Below are positions 23,256 to 34,427 of a stretch of DNA of 64,000 bases, piece by piece. The translations under genes were made by a program, and so were the position numbers. Under the pieces are notes generated by a model. The model made no database searches and was not told where the DNA came from. It was given only the letters and a program-made list of their open reading frames with translations. Within the stretch, counting starts at the first letter, position 1; each line of letters starts with the position of its first letter. Source of the stretch: Rutpela maculata (lineage: Eukaryota > Arthropoda > Insecta > Coleoptera > Cerambycidae); NCBI GenBank assembly GCA_936432065.2, contig OW386287.2:79177804-79241803 (forward strand). The letters are read 5' to 3'.

Positions 23256-24913
23256 CCCAATAGTGCCTATTGTATGACTTATCATACAGAGGTGAGGTTG
23301 TCTCTAATGAAGTGTAAACAAATCGAGTGTGATAAATTCAGTGATTTTATTGATCTAAAGTGTTATTTGCATGTATAGACAATAAGCTTAGGACAAAAAT
23401 TCGATAGTTTTATGCTTGAATGTTATAACTGAGCGTTCTATAACCAGTAAATTTCTACGCAGCAGAAAATCAGCTCACGGTAAGATTATGTTTCACAATT
23501 TTCACTTGGATCTAATTTATTTGACTTTTATTCATGTAATAATTCTTTATACATATTGTAGGATGTAATTATACCATTACATAGTCATATCAATTCTTTC
23601 TGTAATTGCAGCAGCGGAAATAACTTTTCGTATGATATATCATACGGTAGGCAGATGGTAGTATGAATGTTAGTTTTGTTTCAGAACTTCTTTTTCATTG
23701 AATAAGGCTATGGAGCCTTATTTTGGCAGTAACAATATGATGCATTTTATAAAGGGAAAGCCAATTCGGCTTTATGGCTATGGCTTTAAATTTTGGTGCC
23801 TCACAACCCCCCCAGGGGTACTTATCGAAATTCAACCCCTACACGGGCAGCGGAGATAAAATCAAAGGTAAAACTTTGGGATCAAGTGTCACCGAGAAAC
23901 TTTATATTATGAGATACCCCCGCATTCGACCACATATTTGGATAATTTTTTCAACTCTTTACCATTACTTCAGCTTCTGCAAAATAATGAAATTCAATGT
24001 ATTGGTATCACCCGCTCTGACCGTATAGAGAAAGCTCCTTTAAAAAAGCTGCAAAAAGAAAAACGAGGAACTTCTCATACTCTGATTGACTCTAATAGTG
24101 GTATTCAACTCACCAGATGGCATGATAATAGTCAAGTGAATATCGCAACCAACATCAAAAACAAAGACATTTGTTTGACAAAAAGCAAGTGCAAAAGATG
24201 ATCTAAACAATAAAGGAAGCAAGTTGATGTGGATCAACCGAAACTTATAAGTCTCTATAACCAAGGAATGGGAAGTGTGTATATGTTCGATACAATGAGA
24301 GGGCTCTATCGTATATGAACGAATCAGATCTAGCAAATGGTATTGGGCAATGATTCGCTTTTGTTTGAATGGATCGGTAGTTAACATATGGCTTCTTTAT
24401 TGTTTTGTCTATCCAAAAGTGTCCCTTCTGCAGTTTTTAAGGAGAATTTTTTCACAACTTTAACTGTCCCTGAACATTTAGCTAGCCCCAAACTAAAATG
24501 TAGTAGGAATATATTGAAAGAGATCAGGAGATATGATAAAACTGATCACTTCATTGATAAAATTGCTACACAGAGACGTTCTGGTTATTTTGGCAAATGT
24601 ACAAAATTTCTTTGTGTCAAATGTAACACAGGATTACATCCAGACATATGCTTCCGAAGATATCATATCTCTTCTATGTGATATATTCTGCTATTTTCTC
24701 TTAAATTTATTGAATATTTTGTATAAATACATTTTTTCAATAATATTCTACGTGTATATTCCTATGGTATGATATATCATACGTCAAAAAAATCGGTGAA
24801 AATCCACAAGAATAAATAAAATGTGATTTGGGGGTACTGAAAGGCCCTAAATGAAGGTCAACCAATATTTTTTTCAAAAGTTTTCCAAAAAAAATTACTC
24901 GGGCACTATTGGG
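23256..24913 (+). mobile_element. piggyBac-like element, defective
   Basis: Ends are CCCAATAGTGCC and its inverted partner GGCACTATTGGG, and both sides are flanked by TTTTAA (23,250-23,255; 24,914-24,919), which contains the TTAA target of piggyBac elements. About 1.66 kb, shorter than autonomous elements. Palindromes of the form GTATGATATATCATAC occur at 23,629-23,646 and 24,767-24,783, with a variant at 23,271-23,289; they may be subterminal transposase-binding sites, which is inference. It contains the broken transposase below. Confidence 0.85.
23680..24682 (+). pseudogene. piggyBac-family transposase pseudogene
   Basis: Fragments in order match the piggyBac transposase: an AMEPYFGSNNMMHFIKGKPIR-like start (about 23,708-23,770), YLDNFFNSLPLLQLLQ (23,930-23,985), a DNSQVNIATN region (24,122-24,155), LISLYNQGMG near 24,243-24,272, and a C-terminal cysteine-rich region CVKCNTGLHPDxCF..YH (24,610-24,675) typical of the family's C-terminal zinc-binding domain. 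Catalysis would be DNA cutting at TTAA sites. Several frame changes and stops, and absence of the N-terminal third, make it non-functional. It sits between the terminal repeats of its own element. Confidence 0.85.
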
Positions 24914-25419
24914 TTTTAAGCGAGTCATACTATTTCTTTACGGAAACGTATAGATTTCGACAAAATATTACGTTAGTAAATACGTCGAGTGTTGAAAATA
25001 AATATTGTTTAGTGACTGTGATTTATTAGGAGACAACGGTAAACCGATTTGGAAGAAATATTCAAGGTAAGAAATTTATTTATTTATTAATTATCTATTT
25101 TGGCTGGCGAATATCTCGTAAACTATAATACATAGGAAGAAAATGAATATAACCATTCTAGTAGGAAATTTAATCAAATTTAATTTTGTATAGATTACCT
25201 TTTTCCGTACGACGCATCGTTTCTGAGTTATAAGCGAAGAATCGAAAAAGGGAACATTTCCACCCCCATCCCCCACTCAAGCGGCGGGGCTAGGGGCGGA
25301 AACTTTTAGTATCTTTACCTCCTAACTACCCCAATACATTCCTGACTAGGAAAATTCTCCCCTCCTCCATGTTCTCTACAACTCTTTAGTTGACTGGACT
25401 ATTATTTCCCGAGATATTC

Positions 25420-26590
25420 GGAGGTACTATTTCATCGAATCATCCTGATGATTAATATCAAATTATATCGGCTGTTATGTAATATTACATCTGGAGGGAA
25501 ACAAGTTTTTTGATATATTTCATAAGAAGGGACTATATTTACTATACTCAGATTTTCAGACGCCCCTAAAATTATTAACGCAATGACAGACCAATTTTTT
25601 TATTTAATTTAATTACTTATTTATATATTTGCTCATAACAAATCCATTTACTTAACAATTTTAAATAAAGAGTATTACAGAAATTGCTACAGTATAGATT
25701 AAACAATTATTACAAAAATGGAAAAATATAAGTGTCTCATTTTTTTCCATTTTAGCAAATTTTTTCATCTTAGTAATTCCACATGTTAAGAGTGTTATTT
25801 CAATATATTTCATTGTTTACAATATGTGAATAACCAAAGCGTAATCTGCATATGAAAAACCAGAAAACAAAAATACATGTAGTTTACTTTATGTTCTTGT
25901 AAATAATGTTTGCTTGTCTCACAGTTTCTAAAAAACAGTTTCGTATACAAACGGAGTGCGCTTAGGTATTGGCAGCTAGATTGAATCACTTTCAGATCGT
26001 TTGCGACAGAGATTAAAGAATCTTAATATGTTTGAGATGATGTGAGACCCCTCTACACAATGGGCCATCATCGGCCTAGAATGGCGTATGATGACCGATC
26101 ATCGCCGACGATGGCCTCTGTGTCGATTTTTTAACACATTAAAGAAACATGAGGATATAAGTAACATCAACCCTAACTTTTTGCCTGGTTTTTAAAATGG
26201 GATAAACATATTTAACATCTTACTGCAGGCATTTAAAAGTCTACTTTCAGAAATCAACCATTTTTGGCAAATACAACATCTAGAACAGATAAAAGTAATA
26301 TATTATGCACCTATTAAATCCCAACTGAGATGTGTTGCCAGAAGAGGAACTTACAACGTACATAAAAAATTCAGAGACTGGTTCTACTTATTTAGTAAAG
26401 TCTTTAAATTACAAAATGGGTAGCTACTGAAAGCTGCTGAAACCTCCCCACCAAAAGCTTGAGAAAACCTGTTGATTTAGGTAATAACCGGATTTGTTAC
26501 CACTGAGCTATGCGATTCAGGTGCTAGAACTTATACTTATCAACCCATAGTCACGGGACGCAGACAATTTTTTTTGTCAGAAAATGAACT
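25420..26590. other. AT-rich stretch, no gene seen
   Basis: No coding segment. A small palindromic GC-richer block near 26,060-26,120 has CATCATCGGCC- and GATGGCC-type words. On the minus strand near 26,480-26,520 a sequence resembles a tRNA A box (TAGCTCAGTGGTAA) but lacks a B box. Confidence 0.45.
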
Positions 26591-26904
26591 GGAATGGGGA
26601 AGTGTGATATATACAACGTGTCCACGGAAAAGCGGTGTTATAGGTGTAAACGATAATTTTTTTTGGATTACAAACACGATATTTTGTATTCTGCTCTTGC
26701 TTCACCCAAAAACTATTTTTAGTACCTTGGACTTTAAAACATTTATAGAGGGCGCTGGTAACAGCTTAAAAATAAAAATCGCATCAGGTAAAGTGCCTTT
26801 TCTGTGCGAAATATTGAAAAATTTTATTAGAAAAACTTGATCAGAATTAAAAAATATGATGTACAGAACTAAAAACATTTTTTTTTAATTTATAAAATTT
26901 TATT

Positions 26905-27840
26905 TTTTTTTAATATTATAAATGTACCTAATGATAATTTAAATTCATTTATTCCTCCATTTTCAGCACACATCTCAACTCTATTCTTAAATTCTTTGTA
27001 GCTATTTTGAATGGCTTGAAGGTCAATTGAATTTATAGCATTTGTATCTCTCTCTTTCAATTATTATTCAGCCAATTCCTTACTATTTGTGTGCTGTGGG
27101 CTGAACAACCAACTTGCTGAAAATGCAAAACGTGCTCTTTTGTCCAGTGGCAAGGTATGTAAATATTCATGATGTTGAAATGTTTTCAGTAGATTTAAAT
27201 ATTTATTCTGATTCAATTTACCATCAATGAAGTATGGTCCGATTATACCATTGTAGGATATTTCACACCAAACATTAACTCTTTTAGAATATTGACTACC
27301 TGTAACAATTCTAAAATTTGGGTTTGTATCGCTCCAGTAGCGGCAATTCTGACTAGACACAACACCATTGGCGGTAAAAGTTGCTTAATCAGAGAAAATG
27401 ATATGTCGACGAAGAAACCGGTCTTCTGCAAATTTTTCTCCCATTAACATACAAAAATATAAGCGCTTATCTTCATCACCGTGCTCAAGATTATGTCGAA
27501 ATCTTGGTTTGAATGCAAAAATTTTGTTTTCTTTGAATATTTTACAAATTAACGATTTACTTATCCCTGTATCATTAGCTCGCTTTCTTAGAGATAATTT
27601 TGGATTCTCTCTGAGAGAATCCATCGCTAATACTGTTGCTGCATCATCTTCATTGTACTCTTTGGCCTAGTCTGCTTATTTACATTTCCGGTTTTCTTGA
27701 ATCTTGTTACAATTCTCCATGCCTATTGTATCGTTAGGACGATATTCGGAAACTTAAACTTCGAAATCACATTTTTCATGCTAGATTCGCCAGTGCCATA
27801 GCATAGTACTAAATAAACTTTTTCTTGCAAAGTTGACATT
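26905..27840 (-). pseudogene. Tc1/mariner (IS630-superfamily) transposase pseudogene
   Basis: On the minus strand an MSTLQEKVYLVLCYG start (27,840) is followed by a helix-turn-helix-like region, NPKLSLRKRANDTGISKS (about 27,545-27,605), then HIIFSD and, after a stop in place of the expected Glu, ATFTANG (about 27,365-27,395), NVWCEISYNGIIGPYF (about 27,230-27,280), and a C-terminal EFKNRVEMCAENGG (about 26,955-27,000). This is the domain order of DDE transposases of this superfamily. Several stops and frame changes (including the one after the second catalytic Asp) prevent function. Confidence 0.8.
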
Positions 27841-27865
27841 TTTAATCAGGGACCGAAGAAGAAAT

Positions 27866-27985
27866 TTATTTCGGTTCGGTTTCGGTTACGGTTAACTGAC
27901 GTACACCATTTTCGGTTTTCGGTTATGGTTTCGGTTTTCAGAGCAGCGCTAATTTGGTTTTCGGTTTCGGTTTAGGTTTTCAAAG
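27866..27985 (+). repeat. Degenerate TTCGGTTT/CGGTTT repeat
   Basis: About 120 bp of imperfect CGGTTT, TTCGGTTT and GGTTACGG words with no fixed period. It lies between the broken transposase and the Helentron-like copy. Confidence 0.7.
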
Positions 27986-28000
27986 CAGTTTTTCTAATAT

Positions 28001-28710
28001 AATTACTTCCACGTCCAGTGGAAGTATAGTAACGACAAAAAAATTTTTAAAAATTTTTATTGACCAGATAAGCTTAAAATGTCATGAAACGTCGAGATTT
28101 TAAGTTTGAGCGAAAAAAAAATGTCTGTCTGTCTGTCTGTCGGTCTGTCTGTAACTTTTTTTTTGTGCGCACGTTTACTCTGGAACCGTTTAAGATATTG
28201 ACTTGAAATTTGGTACACATATGTACTTTAACGAGATATAGAACTAGATTATATTTTCATCTTGTTCCGTCGAAGGGGGTAAATTGGGGTAAATTTGGGG
28301 TAAATAGGTCAATCAAGCATGTAATAGTCCATAAAATTGGTATTTAGTATATACAAGAGAAGCTAAGGTCTCAAAAAATTTTTGGCATTAGCCACCCCCA
28401 TTACCACCCCCACCCCCTTATTAAATGGGATGAAAAAAAATTGTGATTTAGTGTACCTATGTACAGGAACCAAAAACCTCAAAATATTTTTTTACTTCAT
28501 CCACCCCCACTACCACCCCCTATCACCACCCCCCACTCCACTACCGATGTGGGGTATCGTTTTATGGGTTTTTGGGGTAGAGGATTTCAAATATTATATT
28601 ATTAAAGTTCCATAAACAGTTATTTTCACATACAAAGTTTTTTTCGTTGTGAGTGACTTGGATAGAGAATCTGGATGTGGCAGAAGTGATTCCTTGGGCA
28701 GCGGTTTTTT
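28001..28710 (+). mobile_element. Helentron/HINE-like element, copy H2
   Basis: Starts ACTTCCACGTCCAGTGGAAGT and ends CTGGATGTGG.AGAAGTGATTCCTTGGGCAGCGGTTTTTT-like (28,671-28,710, one difference in the subterminal repeat). Contains a CTGT/GTCT/GTCG tract (28,125-28,155) and two C-rich tracts of CCACCCCCA type. About 700 bp, no coding capacity. Orientation and features match copies H1, H3 and H4. Confidence 0.7.
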
Positions 28711-28999
28711 CAATATTTCGCACAGAAAAGGCACTTTACCTGATGCGATTTTTATTTTTAAGCTGTTACCAGCGCCCTCTATACATTTTTTAAAGTCCAA
28801 GGTACTAAAAATAGTTTTTGGGTAACGCAAGAGCAAAATACAAAAAATTGTTTTTCCAATCCAAAATGTCATTTACACCTATAATACCGCTTTGCCGTGG
28901 ACACATTGTATACCGCCGAAACCAGAATGCATCGACTTTCGAATGGTACTATAAGAAAATGTATATTATGTTAAAAATAAGAAGGATTATGTGCCTTAT

Positions 29000-29255
29000 G
29001 TGCCAAAAGGGCACTGAATGTCATTCGATCTGCACCGAAACATTTTCAGCTCATGTACGGTACCAATTTTAGTCTTGTGCCAAATTTTATCCAAATCGGT
29101 CTGCTGGTTTCGGAGCTATTGAGTCCACACGCATTCATACATACACCAATTTTTTGAAAACCACCTTCTTGTGTTTCTAGGACTACAAAACGTAAAGATC
29201 TGGTCTTATCTCAATTTTCGATTTTGGACCTCCCCATTTAAGTTAATGTATGAAA
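29000..29255 (+). repeat. Dispersed repeat G, copy 1
   Basis: Shares GTGCCAAAA(G/C)GGCACT, an AAAACCAC block and AAAACGTAAAGATCTG plus CTCAATTTTCGATTTTGGACC with 53,797-54,010. Non-coding; class unknown. Confidence 0.7.
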
Positions 29256-29942
29256 AATTAAAACCTACATGGTCATTAATTTAATGATATAATGTTTTAA
29301 ATTTATCAACAATAAGAACCTATTAAAAAGAGTAATCCAATTATCTAAGAGATTTTACGTTAATGATAATTGTATGGATTGAAGTTTTCACTTTGTATTT
29401 TTCTAAATGGTGACTAAAAATATTTTGATATTTGTGAAAAACAAAATATTGATATACAACAATATTGTATAAATTAAATTTTGTTCTATCTATTATTATA
29501 CTCTTCGCAAAAACGAAGAGTATATTATATTTGATCGGCACATTTCTAAAATCGTAAATATCGCTCGTAGAGAACAAATTTTCATATCATTTTGTTAGTG
29601 AACGAATTCTGAACGACTTTCAAAATGTCCGTCTGTCCGTCCGTCCGTTCGTCACGTTTCTTGTAAGCACGATAACTTAAGAAAGACAAGTCCGATTGTA
29701 TTGAAATTTAGAAAGTAAGTTAGTGTTAGCTAGAGGAAGAACCCTATTTAATTAAAAAAAAAATATTCTCTTAATTTTTATCGCTGGCACTAAAACGGAA
29801 ATCTTGCGAAATATTATTGCCATAATATATTTTTTTTTGTTTATGAATTTTACTAATATATATTTCATATAAGTACGAGTTAAAATACCTATGTATGATT
29901 CTCGAAAGATATATATCACAGACAATCACTTTTCGTAGCAAT

Positions 29943-29975
29943 AGCTGATGGCGCAGCGGCTAAAGCTTTGCGTTG
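29943..29975 (+). repeat. tRNA-like SINE, 5' half (A box)
   Basis: TGGCGCAGCGG at 29,949-29,959 fits the polymerase III A box. The half ends in TTGCGTTG, which is repeated at 31,091-31,098. With the intervening LINE removed, A-box to B-box spacing is 44 nt, as in a tRNA. Confidence 0.6.
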
Positions 29976-31090
29976 GTACAACAAATTCCAATCAAACGGT
30001 GCGTGAAGTATCTGGGGGTTAACTTGGACAAACGACTGACGTTTAACATACATATTAACGAAACAATACGCAAGGTCTACTCCATGACCAGGAGTCTGTA
30101 CCCGCTCCTGGTCCTGGGACTTAACAGGACAAATAAGAAACTGTTGTACACGATGGTGATCAGGCCGGCCATCACATACGCGGCGCCGCGCCGGTGTGGT
30201 GCAGCATTCCGGCCACGACAATGCGAAAACTTCGAGTTCTCGAACACAAATTTTTGCCCCTCATTTCTGATTCGGCAGATACACCTCCCTCAGAGATCTA
30301 TACGCACGATGTCACGACATAACCCCACTAGCGGACTACGTCCAAGAAATCTCCCAGAAATTCTACACCTTCAAACTGGGCGATAGTCCGCTAACCAGCA
30401 ACATAACTCAAATCAGAATGCATAATGCCCCATTCCAGATCAAACACCCCCTACCATACCAGGCGTTGCCTATCTTCCGGCAACCTTTTCCCTAGCCATA
30501 CTTTCCTATACCACAACCTACCATTCCCCCACCTTTGATCTTTCCTCAACTTTATCTTTCCAATCCTCTCTATTCTCTTTCTGTATGTTCTATTTTTGTT
30601 CTTTTTTTTTTAAATTCTTTTTGTTCTCTTTGTCACCAAAAATTCTATTTTGGCCAATAAACCTTTAAAAATTCAAACATTTTAAACCCTATTCTCTTTC
30701 CACCACATATTCCTGGCGTCAGAGAGACCACCAGGTCGGCAGTTCTCGTACGGGTTTTTTTCGTTTAGCTTTTCACCCGAGTCAACAGCCAAAATTTATT
30801 CAGTGTTACAACCAGCAACTAGTTCTAAGTTTTATATGCATTAGTTTTAGGCCTTTGTGGGCAGCATTATTTTCAAATATATTATTAATTTTAAATCCAC
30901 GCTAGGTGGGTAGGAATTTTAATTGTTCCTTTTTTTGTCATTGTCGCCAAGCCGAGCCGAACCTACCCCGCTCAGCCCTACAATCACCACGGCGCTGCGC
31001 ACTGTGGTTGTCTGGCTGGCTCCGAGGCAGGTTTCGGGGAGGCGCATATGTATATATGAATGTTAATAAGTTTTATTTGCTTGCTTTTGC
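29976..31090 (+). pseudogene. LINE-4: 5'-truncated LINE inserted in the tRNA-like unit
   Basis: The left part encodes the end of a reverse transcriptase (YLGVNLDKRLTFNIHI, then LYTMVIRPAITYAAP; 29,973-30,185), a typical Jockey-type C-terminal region, followed by frame changes and a 3' region with AATAAA near 30,656. It is flanked by an 8-bp TTGCGTTG direct repeat, consistent with target-primed insertion. The part from about 30,700 to 31,090 is GC-richer and not obviously LINE coding; it may be 3' UTR or a second element. Confidence 0.65.
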
Positions 31091-31150
31091 TTGCGTTGCA
31101 ATCCAAAGGTCCCGTGTTCGAATCTCACACTGGTTGAATTTTTTTTTTAA
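31091..31150 (+). repeat. tRNA-like SINE, 3' half (B box)
   Basis: GTTCGAATC at 31,116-31,124 is a polymerase III B box. It follows GGTCCCGT and precedes CACACTGGTTGAA and a T-rich stretch that could terminate polymerase III. Together with 29,943-29,975 it forms a tRNA-derived SINE-like unit. Confidence 0.6.
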
Positions 31151-31319
31151 TTTTTTTTTTTTCATATAATTTTTTTCACAACAAAGATGGTATCACAAAA
31201 TTTAGGATGTCCAAAAACTAACATTATTTACAAGAAAACTGCGAAGAGTATCCTATAGAATGTGTAATAATTATATATATAAAGCTCAGTAAATTGGCGA
31301 AGAGTACGTTTTTAGCTTG

Positions 31320-32420
31320 TTTATTATTGCCATATATTTTTCGTATCCGTAAGAAAAATTATTTTAGTGAGCAATTAAGAGCGTATCTATTTTTTTCCAG
31401 TCAGATTTCTTAAGAACACAGTTTGGTTGCGGGTAGACCACCACAAAAATGTGTGCCAAATGTTAAATAATTAAACAAAATACTTAACAAAATTTGGCTG
31501 GTAAGAAATTTGCACAAATTCTTTGTATATCAGTAACTAATGGCTCCAAGGAGAACATGTGCGGTGTTTTAAAATCAGCTGAATATCCCCCACCTAGCAC
31601 ACCACAAAATTTCCCCTTGTGGGTTTTTCCATCATTATTTATCATTCATTATTGTCACCTATATTTTATAATAACTGGCACCTTGTATGTGCCATATTTT
31701 TACATTAATTTATATATTTAATATACTGTTTTCATAGTTTCTAATTGGAAAATATTTAAATAACCGACTAATATCCGGGAGGAGGGGCGTGTCCGAGAAC
31801 ACATTCATATTGGACTTGACGTCATCTAACAGTATATCTTTGCGAGTGTAATGATTCGTGCAGTTTGTGGTTATTTTCTAAAATTATTTAGTTTTATTCG
31901 GTCTGTGATATTAAATTGTAGTGTATTTAAGTGTACCATATTTAAAAGGATTTAAATTGTTTTAAACATGACTGAAAAAGGTTACTGCATATGCCTGCCG
32001 GGTGTATGCCATATGCTATTGGGTCACAAAAATATTCATAAATAAAAAACTATAAGTCCTAAATGAAAAGTTTTCAAAAACTTCTCCTGTATCTTGACTT
32101 CAATTACTTCGCTGCATCTATATGAAAATTTGCAAAAATAAAAAAGTTTGTCGCTTAGGCAAAATATGAGTACATTCCTAGCGAAGTAATAACGTCATTG
32201 TTATTTAAAGAAAATAATAAACAATAATCTATAGGAACAAAAAGACCATTGGAAGCTCTTGTTTGTGTACTTGAATTTAAAGAAAAAATCATATCGATAG
32301 CATGATTAGATTTGAAGATATGGAGGGGTAATTGTTAAAAAACACGATTTTTATAATCAATCAAGTTTTTTGAAATAAAGAAATCTGCGCCACAAAAAAA
32401 ATATATAAATAGCCATTTTT
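31320..32420. other. AT-rich stretch, no gene seen
   Basis: No coding segment recognised. Near 31,800-31,860 a GC-richer patch without open frame. Confidence 0.45.
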
Positions 32421-32429
32421 TATGTAGAA

Positions 32430-32640
32430 TTTTTCACTTGATAAAAACTATAAGGTCTGGTCTGGTTCCGCACTGATTTTTTTTTATCGAGAACGGAGAT
32501 ACTTTTATAGTCCATTTCGCTCCACTATCAAGCTATTACAAGGACAACATCCATAAATGGAATTAATTTAAAATATACGCTAGCCCTGTAGCGTCTCCTC
32601 TTACATGACGTCACGTGTTGTTTGCGCGCCTAACGGATTT
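32430..32640 (+). repeat. Copy of the inner arm of the 18.5-21.5 kb foldback
   Basis: Shares the order of blocks TCTGGT(T/C)TGGTTC, a poly-T followed by a CGA-AAC-like block, a reduced GCGC region and TGACGTCAC with about 20,725-20,870. It is therefore a dispersed family. Non-coding. Confidence 0.5.
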
Positions 32641-32649
32641 ATTCAAACA

Positions 32650-33460
32650 TTAATGTTGAATACCATTTATAAAAGAAAAAATAAGAAAAAATCCTTTACA
32701 CACTGTGTTTTGTATTAACTAAAGATTCTAAAAATACTAGAATTATATTTTTTGCAAGTGGACAATTGTAGCAAATTTTGTAGAACACAATTTTTTATAT
32801 ATTTTTGGACAAATGTTTGTTTGAATCGCCTTCCAGGTTACTTTAATGATCTTAAGTCTAAGAGATCTACATTTGTTTAATAAAGCAAACGGAGCCCGAT
32901 GGTTTATAGTGGAATCAGGACCACTTCTCAAGGATAATTCACAGTTAATTATTTTCACTCTATGCATGTTGGGCTCGAACCAATTTGGCTCACGACTCCA
33001 GTTTTTATTGTTATTATTTATAGTTATTATTTTCCCTTATGTATTACTATATATTACTCTTAATTGATAGTAAATAAAAATTAATTGATTAAGTGTTTCA
33101 AGCAGTACGTAAAATATATGTGTCCATTGGTCGGTTTCATTTGCATTTAGTAAATCCATTTAAATTGTAACTAAAAAAGTATAACTAGAAGAGTGTAGTT
33201 TAAAGTTAGTCGCAGTATCTAATATACGTAGAATACCTAATGCGAATGCAAATTTTGATAATTTCCTAATGCCTATGCTATAAAGTAAATTAATATATGA
33301 GAAATCTTAGATTTATCTTTCACTATTAAAGTCTTAATTGTTGTCGTATTTTAACGTACCCCTAAATTTCTTATTAACACATCAAAGCCTCTACTTAAAT
33401 CATTAATGCTTAAATTTACAATTTTACCTTGACATTTACTATTAAAGGTTCATTACGTTA
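32650..33460. other. AT-rich stretch, no gene seen
   Basis: Open frames of 73-74 codons on both strands here have no protein-like pattern. Confidence 0.45.
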
Positions 33461-33467
33461 CTTTAGT

Positions 33468-33668
33468 ATGGATTATTCACCAGACTCGTTGTCTAATGAA
33501 ATCCCAGATGTTATGGAAATGCCCCAGGAAATTTCAGAAGAGTATTAATCCTTTAGCGAAGTTTAGAGAAGTAGAGGTTTGATGAAGTCATCAGTTATAA
33601 CTATTGCTGCTAGCATAAGACTTAGTGATCGATTTTTATACATTAGGAATAATAGGCAAATAAAATAA
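33468..33668 (+). pseudogene. Coding-like segment with two stops, unknown
   Basis: From ATG (33,468) one frame reads 67 codons to TAA with only two internal stops. Its beginning, MDYSPDSLSNEIPDVMEM, is acidic and protein-like, and the end (SVITIAASIRLSDRF) also looks coding. No family is recognised. It may be a decayed gene or transposon exon, or chance. Confidence 0.25.
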
Positions 33669-33669
33669 A

Positions 33670-34420
33670 TCTTTGCACTTCCTGGACTTACTAATTTATT
33701 TCCATTCTTTGAGGATTAAGATTTTTTGATGCAGTGGAAATTAAATATTTACAAAATTCCCAAACTTTTGCCTTAGTCCAAAGTATGGCTATTATAGTAC
33801 AGGAAAAATTATTTTCAATTTCATTAGAATTCATGGCTGGCTGAAACTTTGCAGTCGTTTAGTTAATAACATATACTTTTCGAAAACAAATTTAAGAAAA
33901 TAACCTACCAAACGGACGTAGGTGGGCGGGGTTGGGGTGGCAATGCGTTTGTGCGCGCTTTTTAGTAAATATTTCCTTAATTATTAATTTTGACAAAAAA
34001 ATGTAAAGAATGCCTTTTGTGGCTAATAAAATTAATTTAATATTTTTTCGTTTGTTTTTCTACGATGAAAATTAACCGAGATACAAATATTTTAATAAGC
34101 GTAGGATGACTTCATCTTTATTACTTTTAAAAACAATTGTAGTTATCTGAATATAACTCCAAAAATACTCTTTTTATAAAAAAAACTTTACTTTTTGTGG
34201 TTTATTAAAATACCTTCAATTTTCTTTTTTTTATAAGACTGTTTTTTAATCAAAATCTCCTTAACAATTGTTAGAAACATGTAAAAATTCTAAATGAAAT
34301 TTTATAATAAATAATGCAGTATCAATTATTGCATTCAAAACGCCGAGGGCATTACAATGGCAATCTGCAGAGAAGTTAATCATAAGACTGTGAAGAATAG
34401 AAAGGAGTAAACACGCTGTA
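33670..34420. other. AT-rich stretch, no gene seen
   Basis: No coding or RNA feature recognised; one GC-richer patch (33,905-33,960) lacks an open frame. Confidence 0.45.
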
Positions 34421-34427
34421 GTACACG

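Larger units (their letters stand above)
22310..25410. mobile_element. Large palindromic (foldback) element split by a piggyBac-like insertion
   Basis: The left arm, about 22,310-22,915, pairs with 23,105-23,255 plus 24,914-25,410. Shared blocks include GTAGAGAACATGGAGGAG, CATCAGAAAC-type GATGxGTCGTACGG, TAAATACGTCGAGTGTTG and GGAAACGTATAG. The loop is about 22,920-23,105. The right arm is interrupted at a TTTTAA by the element at 23,256-24,913; without it the two arms align continuously. No transposase of its own was found. Confidence 0.8.
26600..28908. mobile_element. Inverted-repeat unit around a Tc1/mariner-type relic
   Basis: Arms at about 26,600-26,830 and 28,711-28,908 are inverted copies (shared AAAGTGCCTTTTCTGTGCGA, GAGGGCGCTGGTAACAGC and GTGTCCACGG blocks). 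Between them lie a broken transposase on the minus strand, a degenerate TTCGGTTT tract and a Helentron-like insertion whose end abuts the right arm. The arms may be the long terminal repeats of the transposon, though the relation is inferred from position only. Confidence 0.55.
29500..31310 (+). mobile_element. Second Helentron-like family, split by nested insertions
   Basis: It begins with the palindrome ACTCTTCGCAAAAACGAAGAGT, has a GTCC/GTCTGTCC tract at 29,628-29,650, and has GCGAAGAGTA words at 31,241 and 31,296 as 3' partners of the 5' CTCTTCGC. The plan (terminal hairpin, subterminal inverted repeats, GTCY tract, then a conserved block) repeats that of H1-H4 with unrelated sequence. 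A tRNA-like unit and a LINE insertion lie inside. Confidence 0.55.

Noticed and set aside
23938..24387. Opposite-strand open frames within the piggyBac-like element
   Set aside because: They overlap the transposase relic in other frames.
26480..26520. Minus-strand tRNA A-box-like sequence
   Set aside because: TAGCTCAGTGGTAA is suggestive, but no B box or cloverleaf follows at the required distance.
30906..31169. 87-codon open frame in the GC-richer region
   Set aside because: It ends in the tRNA-like 3' half and its T-rich tail and has no protein-like pattern.
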